In this document: positions 56,975 through 64,000 of the stretch, piece by piece | How positions within the stretch are numbered: the stretch's first letter is position 1 | How the letters are laid out: each line of letters starts with the position of its first letter | NCBI RefSeq assembly: GCF_907165205.1 | Contig: NC_058195.1 | Location: 20,232,936-20,296,935 of the forward strand | Reading direction: 5' to 3' | Origin: Coccinella septempunctata | Taxonomy: Eukaryota > Arthropoda > Insecta > Coleoptera > Coccinellidae | DNA: 64,000 nucleotides | Notes under the pieces: generated by a model | What the model was told of the DNA's origin: nothing | What the model saw: only the letters and a program-made list of their open reading frames with translations | Databases searched by the model: none | Made by a program: the position numbers and the translations under genes

Positions 56975-58400
56975 CAGGCCAGAATAATCTCCAATTCAGT
57001 AACGTTATTAGTTCTCAGATCTGAAAATTCTTCAATCAGATTTACCATTCAAACTTTATGCCCTGGGTATGAAGCCCCCTGTTCGAACATTGATCCTTTG
57101 TATTTTTCACTTTTCTGTTCTTCGTTCACTACCACATTATTTTTGGCAGCGAACGAAATACAACACAAGAAATTCTTCGAATTTTTTTTCTGGCAGAACT
57201 TTATGGAGCTTTATTGCGTGTATATACACGCTTTTTCAACAACTTGGCATATGCCAAGTTGTTGAAAAAGCCTAATTACAATATATGCGAGCTTTATCAT
57301 TCTCAAAAACTGCTTTGGTCTTTGGAGGTACAAATGAGAGCTTTGGTTATTTGTCTATGCCATAAACTTCTCTCAGATGGAAGTAAGGAATTCGCATTGT
57401 GTCTCTCTATATACCCTGATAAAGTATGAATTATGAATTCTGCAAGCGGACAAGATGTGCATAAGAGTTTTCGTCGATCACGGCTAGCCCTGCAAGATGT
57501 TGAGGTGACCACTTGCATTATATTTTTCTTATACTACCTAGTATTCTAGTATCTAGTATCACTCCATCTTGATGAACAAATCCTCCCGTTTCCGACATCA
57601 GCTCAGCCGACTCCAGAAAAGCAGAAGATGATTTTTACAGCAAGTCATGGTCTTTCAATCTCTTGAAATATATAAAGTATTTGTTTACTCATATGATATT
57701 CGAATGAAAACTTCAGTTTTGCTTGTCTAATCTGGCTTTCTAATATCTTTTGTTCTGCTGGCGTGATAGATTTTCTTACTAGCTCAAGATCGATTCATAT
57801 GTCGGATATCAGCTTCTCCAAAGCACTCCAGCTCTTTGACTTTGATTTTATGATGAGCTACTATTCCCTTGAGTGGGTCTTGACCTCTCAATAATCTTAT
57901 TCCATTTCCAACTTTTGTGTATTGGTGGTATTGCAAACCTTGAAACCCCTGTCTTCCTGCATTCGAGGAAAGTATATCCTTTGTATCGAAGAGTTACAGT
58001 TATAATTTGTTCGGCGCATCTGTCGAATCCCCCAGACCTGCTACCGCGACCAAAGCGGTCTATTGTGGCACACAAACAAGCTCAAAGAGCTAAACTTCTA
58101 CCTCCATTGCCATCTTCCAAAGGGAAGAGGTGATAACAGAGGAGGAGTAGTTCATGAGTTCCCCTAGAACGAGCCTGAGCGAACCTTGTCTGCCGCTGGG
58201 CAGTCACTGAGGATATGCTCAATGGTTTCGTCCTCCTATAAGCAAAGAGAGTCCTTGTATATCGAAGAGCTAGGATGCAAGCTACGATTCATATTCAAAC
58301 TCTTCTATCGAACTCGAGAATTTCATTTGCCGTCCATTTAACTACCCTGAGAGAGTAGTGACTCTCCAGACTGCCAAATTGTTCGTAGGATAAACTAACA
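56975..58400 (-). pseudogene. Fossil R4/Dong-like ORF, copy in the inverted B
   Basis: The minus strand includes LSGYIERHNANSLLPSERSL (57303-57518 frame), matching SGYIERHNA of the intact relative, and the thumb and HMSK-region remnants. A short perfect hairpin CTTTTTCAACAACTTGGCAT/ATGCCAAGTTGTTGAAAAAG sits at 57230-57271 where the other copies have either a longer segment or a deletion. Confidence 0.7.
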
Positions 58401-59042
58401 ACTGTGCAGTTAATGCATTCCTAATTTAAGTTATCTCCAGAGCACCACTCTCTCACATTCATTTGTTATAAATAAAAACGAAAATGAAATATATAACGTT
58501 TTTAAAATTATTACATAATCACTAAAGCTCTTCTTGACAAAAAGACACTTAAAGAGTGTTTGAAACTTTCTGAAATACGATTCCCCAAGTGAGCAGTCCA
58601 CAAACTAAGGATGATAGCCATCATAAATATAGAGGTGTTTCGAAAGATGAAAGTTGTAATAACTGGAGCCAATGTTATAATACGATCACGTCATCGAGTT
58701 CGAATAATCCTACTGTACCAGATTCTAAAACATATGTGGCAACTACGCTGGACGCAACAACATGCTAATGGTGAAAGATTGAATAAAATTCGGACGCAGC
58801 ATTGTGCTACATATGAAAACAAAATATACGCCGGACGCACTAATGGTAGGACCATGAAAGGACGCAATAATGTGCGTATATCAACTTCTTTATTAATAAA
58901 GATATTTGAGATCTGAAACGACCAAATTACGTAATTTTTTGCGTAGATTAATATACTTCGATCAGATTCCAACTAGGTAGCGTATTTCTGGGAGACGCAA
59001 TAAGGTTGCTTTTTGAAAGGACGCAATAAAGTATGCCAGATG

Positions 59043-59046
<4 letters not shown>

Positions 59047-59086
<40 letters not shown>
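59047..59086. repeat. (AT)n centre of a 4.9-kb palindrome
   Basis: A 40-bp AT run flanked by GATGTAAA on the left and TTTACATC on the right; the symmetry axis is at about 59066. Confidence 0.97.
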
Positions 59087-59090
<4 letters not shown>

Positions 59091-59759
59091 CATCTGGCAT
59101 ACTTTATTGCGTCCTTTCAAAAAGCAACCTTATTGCGTCTCCCAGAAATACGCTACCTAGGTGAAATTTGATCGAAGTATATTAATCTACGCAAAAAATT
59201 ACGTAGTTTGGTCGTTTCAGATCTCAAATATCTTTATTGATAAAGAAGTTGATATACGCACATTATTGCGTCCTTTCATGGTCCTACCATTAGTGCGTCC
59301 GGCGTATATTTTGTTTTCATATGTAGCACAATGCTGCGTCCGAATTTTATTCAATCTTTCACCATTAGCATGTTGTTGCGTCCAGCGTAGTTGCCACATA
59401 TGTTTTAGAATCTGGTACAGTAGGATTATTCGAACTCGATGACGTGATCGTATTATAACATTGGCTCCAGTTATTACAACTTTCATCTTTCAAACAACTC
59501 TATATTTATTATGGCTATCATCCTCAGTTTGTGGACTGCTCACTTGGGGAATCGTATTCCAGAATGTTTCAAACACTCTTTAAGTGTCTTTTTGTCAAGA
59601 AGAGCTTTAGTGATTATGTAATAATTTTAAAAACGTTATATATTTCATTTTCATTTTTTTTTATAACAAATGAATGTGAGAGAGTGGTGCTCTGGAGATA
59701 ACTTAAATTAGGAATGGATTAACTGTACAGTTGTTAGTTTATCCTACGTTTATCCTACG

Positions 59760-60985
59760 AAAAATTTGGCAGTCTGGAGAGTCAACTACTCTCTCAGGGT
59801 AGTTAAATGGACGGCGAATGAAATTCTCGAGTTCGATAGAAGAGTTTGAATATGAATCGTAGCCTGCATCCTAGCTCTTCTATATACAAGGACTCTCTTT
59901 GCTTATAGGAGGACGAAACCATTGAGCATATTCTCAGTGACTGCCCAGCGGCAGACAAGGTTCGCTCAGGCTGGTTCTAGGGGAACTCATGAAATACTCC
60001 TCCTCTTCCCTTTGGAAGATGGCACTGGAGGTAGAAGTTTAGCTCTTTGAGCTTGTTTGTGTGCCACAATAGACCGCTTTGGTCGCGGTAGCAGATCTGG
60101 GGGATTCGACAGATGCGCCGAACAAACTGTAACTGTAACTCTTCGATACAAAGGGTATACTTTCCTCGAATGCAGGAAGACAGGGGTTTCAAAGTTTGCA
60201 ATACCAACATTATAACCAAAAGTTGGAAATGGAATAAGATTATTGAGAGGTCGAGACCCACTCAAGGGAATAGTAGCTCATCATAAAATCAAAGTCAAAG
60301 AGCTGGAGTGCTTCCGAGAAGCTAATATCTGATATATGAATCGATCTTAAGCTAGTAGGAAAATCTATCACGCCAGCAGAACAAAAGATATTAGAAAGCC
60401 AGATTAGACAAGCAAAACTGAAGTTTTCATTCGAATATCATATGAGTAAACATATACTTTATATATTTCAAAAGATTGAAAGACCATGACTTGCTGTAAA
60501 AATCATCTTCTGCTTTTCTGGAGCCGGCTGAGCTGATGTCGGAAACGAGAGGATTTGTTCATCAAGATGGAGTGATACTAGATACTAGAATACTAGGTAG
60601 TATAAGATGAATATAATGCAAGTGGTCACCTCAACATCTTGCAGGGATAGCCGTGATCGACGAAAACTCTTATGCACATCTTGTCCGCTTGCAGAATTCA
60701 TACTTTATCATGGTATATAGAGAGACACAATGCAAATTCCTTACTTCCATCTGAGAGAATTTTATGGCATAGACAAATAACCAAAGCTCTCATTTGTACC
60801 TCCAAAGACCAAAGCAGTTTTTGAGAATGATAAAGCTCGCATATATTGCAATTAGGCTTTTTCAACAACCATTCATACCAAGGGCATAAAGTTTGAATGG
60901 TAAATCTGATTGAAGAATTTTTAGATCTAAGAACTAATAACGTTACTGAATTGGAGATTATTCGGGCCTGCAGAACTCTGGCAGA
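59760..60985 (+). pseudogene. Fossil R4/Dong-like ORF, second direct copy
   Basis: The same remnants as 49085-50445: thumb (WTANEILEFDR), CRKTGVSKFAIPTL-type region, HMSKHI region and ENDKARIYCN. The restriction-like endonuclease remnant is removed by the deletion near 60866. Confidence 0.68.
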
Positions 60986-61850
60986 ATGAAGAACTATCTC
61001 AAGAACGTGGGGACAACACCTGGTTCTGTCACTAGAGCAAGAAAAGGGGTTCTGGACGTGACAATGGTCAACGCAGCTTCCAGAAGAAGTGTTAAAGCTT
61101 GGGAAATGGTGACCAAACCATCAATCTCTGACCATAGGATAATCGAATATAAAATAACAGAAGCGGAACTGATCCACAATTAAGATCCATCTGAAGCAAA
61201 ACTTATAACAGTTCGAAACTAATTGGCCAAACCTCTCGCATTACGATCTGGAACAAAAAGTCGATCAGGGAATTTTAGAGGCCTTCCACTTCAGTTATCC
61301 ACTCCCGGAAGTTTGAACAAGTGAGGATGCATCTAATTAATCCTATTCGTGCATGGGCTCATGCCGACGATTTTAAAATCTTTGGTAATATAGGCTCTAT
61401 TGAAGACTGCGTTTCCTGCAGCGTGCTTTGTGGACTCATTCTTGATTTGGTGTGGCAGAAATCAACTACCGTTGAGCATTTTTGAGTGCAATGTCGCCAC
61501 GTACACCAGGAAAAAGAACTATTTACTGTATAGTTATAGTCTTGATGGCAGCGTCCTGAGCAAAAATACGGAGATAAAAGATCTTGTCGTTGTTTTGATC
61601 AAAGTTTTACATTTGTTCCTCATGTTAATCATTTACTTGGTACGAGGCCAAGATTGTATGAATTCATCGTGCGTAATAGCAGATATTTTCTGATCCGGAA
61701 ACCATGATTTTGCTGTTCAATACATTTGTGACGAGCAAACTGGAGTTTGGATACATTGCTTGGAACCCAATATACGATTGCCATACACATCACAATGACA
61801 TATATTCCGAGAGCTGGCGACGAAAATCGGCAAAAGATTTGTAATGGATC
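60986..61850 (+). pseudogene. Fossil APE-type non-LTR retrotransposon, second direct copy
   Basis: The frame 60986-61183 reads TPGSVTRARKGVLDVTMVNA and SVKAWEMVTKPSISDHRIIE, the endonuclease C terminus. The frame 61400-61693 reads NQLPLSIFECNVATYTRKKN, LLYSYSLDGSVLSKNTEIKD and LVVV, the reverse transcriptase region after the palm. Between them the main part of the reverse transcriptase is missing, so this is an internally deleted copy. Confidence 0.7.
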
Positions 61851-61888
61851 ATAATTAAATATGAGTTAGTTTTGATGGTGTATATGAA

Positions 61889-62298
61889 TCAGCACCCACG
61901 CTAAAAGGTCAGGTAGTGGAACATCTGACGGCGACGCTCTTTGATTTATATAAAATTACAATATCCGTACTTTGGGGTGACTGCTGACTGCCTCTCTTCT
62001 ATTGATATGTGGTCTGAATATTTTATTCACAAATAATATATTTGAGCAGTAAATGCAGTTTCAGCCAATACAATTCTCTTGAAACAACATCGTCAAGGCA
62101 GCAACTTATGTGGTGTACTGATACACCGCGTTTCACTAAAATGAGATCTGACCACTTTTTCAAGTTTTCTGTTCTATGAACTAGTGACAATTTCCAATCA
62201 TTACAAAATACTTGTAGAGTGTGTTGTAATTTCATATACCTACATCAAAGCGCGTCGCCGCTAGGTGTTCCACTACCTGACCTTGAGAGTGGGTGCTG
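61889..62298. mobile_element. 410-bp inverted-repeat element with GGTCAGGTAGTGGAACA, copy 2
   Basis: The counterpart of 51299-51714 at the same site in B; the ends are TCAGCACCCACGCTAAAAGG and GACCTTGAGAGTGGGTGCTGA. Confidence 0.85.
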
Positions 62299-62703
62299 AC
62301 TTATGTACACCCTCAATACTAAATCATATTAAATTATGCGCCAGTACAAAACTTTTGCGGAATTTCGTTGCCAGCTCTCGGACTAATGGCGGCTGTTCAG
62401 AGAAGTTTTTTCGAGTAAGATCATGCTGTTTTGTTGAATAAATTCGGTGCAGTTAAGCTTGATGTCAGGAAGGGCCTTGTTTGTTTGAGGTTCCTTCATG
62501 GACCCTTGAATGGCACATCTACTCGCTAGAGTAGGATTTCAAGTAGGACGCCCAAGTTCTAGACCCGCTTGTTCAACCTTACTACGCCCAGAACGAATAT
62601 ATTGTTTCAGTCATCTGTGTACAATATGATTTGTTCTAAATTCAATCAGATCTCGCATCTCTGTGATATACACTTTGACAGACAGTCCTTATTAATTAAT
62701 ATA

Positions 62704-63033
62704 TTATATTACAAGGACAATACATATATACAAGAGTTTACATAATTTGTAGAACTTTTTAATTTTTGCGGTAATGTCACTTCTAATCCCACAGCACTCA
62801 GAATACAAAAGGTCATGGCAAAAAGAGTAATCAACCCCACAATATCGCTCAATAAGCCAGACGGATAATTCACCGAAGGAGAACAGGAACGATCTTTCAG
62901 TTTTCCCAAAACAACCTTCACAGGTAGTAAACCCATAACTGGAATCGATACAGCAATATAGACCAAGAATCCTCGTAAGGAAGATTGGTATATTTAAAAG
63001 ACGATGTTTGGAGTGGGCAATGAACACCTTCAA
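62704..63033 (-). pseudogene. Unidentified membrane-protein-like coding remnant, copy 2
   Basis: It reads VYIAVSIPVMGLLPVKVVLG and GLLSDIVGLITLFAMTFCIL on the minus strand, with the frame kept relative to copy 1. An additional TCTAATCCCACAGCA stretch relative to copy 1 contains a splice-acceptor-like CCCACAG on the plus strand. Function unknown. Confidence 0.3.
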
Positions 63034-64000
63034 TCTATATAGATCACCAGAAGTGTAAAGAAAAATCCTAGAAGAGATTCGTCTTCATCTTCTGAAGATA
63101 ACCAGAAGCTGCTTAGAGTGCAATCCCCAAGAACAATTAATTCAACTTCGTTTCTATTGAAGACAATGAAGAAAGTAGTAGATAACAACATAAGAACATA
63201 GAATCTGGAGAATACACCAATTCACAAATGCCAGATGGCCTACAGGACGACCGATCAACAAAAAGTGCTCTGTATGACCGTATGACTCTATAGCTTGGTT
63301 CCTGGTCTCTCGGGAACTAAAGGAAATGAAGAGGCATACACTTGCCTCTAGCAACAAGGGAAGTTGACGTTTATTCATCTAGTGGAATAAAAAAAATTTA
63401 ATTCAGAAGTGAAATGAGATGACATAAGCATAAGCGGATAAAGCGATACCTTTCATGTCAATTTATGAATCCGATAATTCTCTGGAAAGTGTTATCGTTT
63501 GATTTCTAATTGAAGTGGAATAAAATTCACGTGAGTTATAATTTTTTTCATTCGAAAAAATAATAATGACAATATCAGTCAAAAGAACACCATAAGGGCA
63601 CTTCAATCGGACCTGCTATTGCTCTAGAGACAGAATCCAATTCTTCACCTAACAGACATTCGGGATGACCTTGGAGCCTAGGAAGCTAAATCATTTCAGT
63701 TATGCAAATACAACTTGGTTTACTTGTATACACAGTTGCCAGATTTAGGACGCAACATTATGCGTCGTGTGAAAGATGTATATTGACTGTATATCAGTTT
63801 TCATCAGTTGAAGCGCCCCGAAGCGGAATTTGCGTGAACTAAAAATATACTTTAGGTTTCATGAGAAGCACTTTACTGCGTCTGGAGATATGTTTTTCAA
63901 CATAGAATAACTCTTTTATCAAAAGATGAATGAAATCTATAGTTGTTCCAAAGATAGCTCTCGACGTCCTTCACGATTTGCGACCACCCCTGTCGTTGAA

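Larger units (their letters stand above)
56508..59046 (-). repeat. Inverted partial copy of element B
   Basis: The inverse of 59087-61437 (and of 48414-50880) at about 95% by eye. It contains inverted versions of the GCGTCC array, the R4-like fossil (58400-56985) and the APE-type fossil (56959-56510). It starts exactly at the (AT)n edge and ends where the GTGAGTCCAC sequence meets TATAG repeats, so the right part of B is missing. Confidence 0.93.
59087..64000 (+). mobile_element. Element B, second direct copy (runs off the window)
   Basis: It matches 48414-52968 followed by 55697-56200, without the nested retrotransposons. Differences include a deletion of about 120 bases near 60866 in the R4-like fossil, a 13-base gain near 61130 restoring the SDHR sequence, and a deletion near 63115. 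Its right end lies beyond the window. Confidence 0.92.

Overview
This window looks like AT-rich insect nuclear DNA that is almost entirely transposon-derived. The evidence is: a spliced gene with a gt-ag intron; runs of TTAGG, the usual insect telomere unit, inside unique sequence; very long (AT)n tracts; Ty3/gypsy, R2/R4-type, CR1/jockey-type, hAT, piggyBac and mariner-like remains; and many short inverted-repeat elements whose ends read CAGGGTG...CACCCTG. No conserved single-copy host gene was recognised. The order of insect cannot be fixed from the sequence.

Layout. 1-755 is a 222-bp satellite. 2630-6545 holds the only gene that looks intact, a protein-primed family B DNA polymerase (two exons, 1278 codons) with an endonuclease VII-like insertion, the type found in Polinton/Maverick and adintovirus-like elements. 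7073-8127 is a broken R2/R4-type reverse transcriptase.

From 8128 to the window end the DNA is essentially a chain of blocks joined by (AT)n tracts: D (8544-14981), E (15057-25537), a tandem Ty3/gypsy pair (25538-32013), a 1.25-kb inverted-repeat element (32163-33420), A (33497-40299), C (40366-48265), B (48414-56311), an inverted partial B (56508-59046) and a second direct B (59087 to the end). Blocks A to E share an architecture: (AT)n, then 10-20 bases, then a short motif private to that block which is repeated several times near both ends. The motifs are ATTATGGCTTCA in A, TTGCGTCC in B, GCATAGCTGGAC in C, ACCTCC in D and GTTCCAAGAC in E. D and E also carry the same eroded coding stretch at about the same distance from one end. 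I read A-E as members of a group of large, mostly decayed DNA elements that use (AT)n as target or boundary. This is the best candidate for something undescribed.

The blocks have been loaded with younger insertions, several of them datable because the window holds both filled and empty copies: an R4/Dong-like element sitting in the (TAA)n tail of a CR1/jockey-like fragment in B, absent from B'; a CAGGGTG element in one half of a duplication in C; and a CAGGGTG element present at the same site in two hAT copies. The right third (56508-61437) is a 4.9-kb imperfect palindrome with a 40-bp (AT)n centre.
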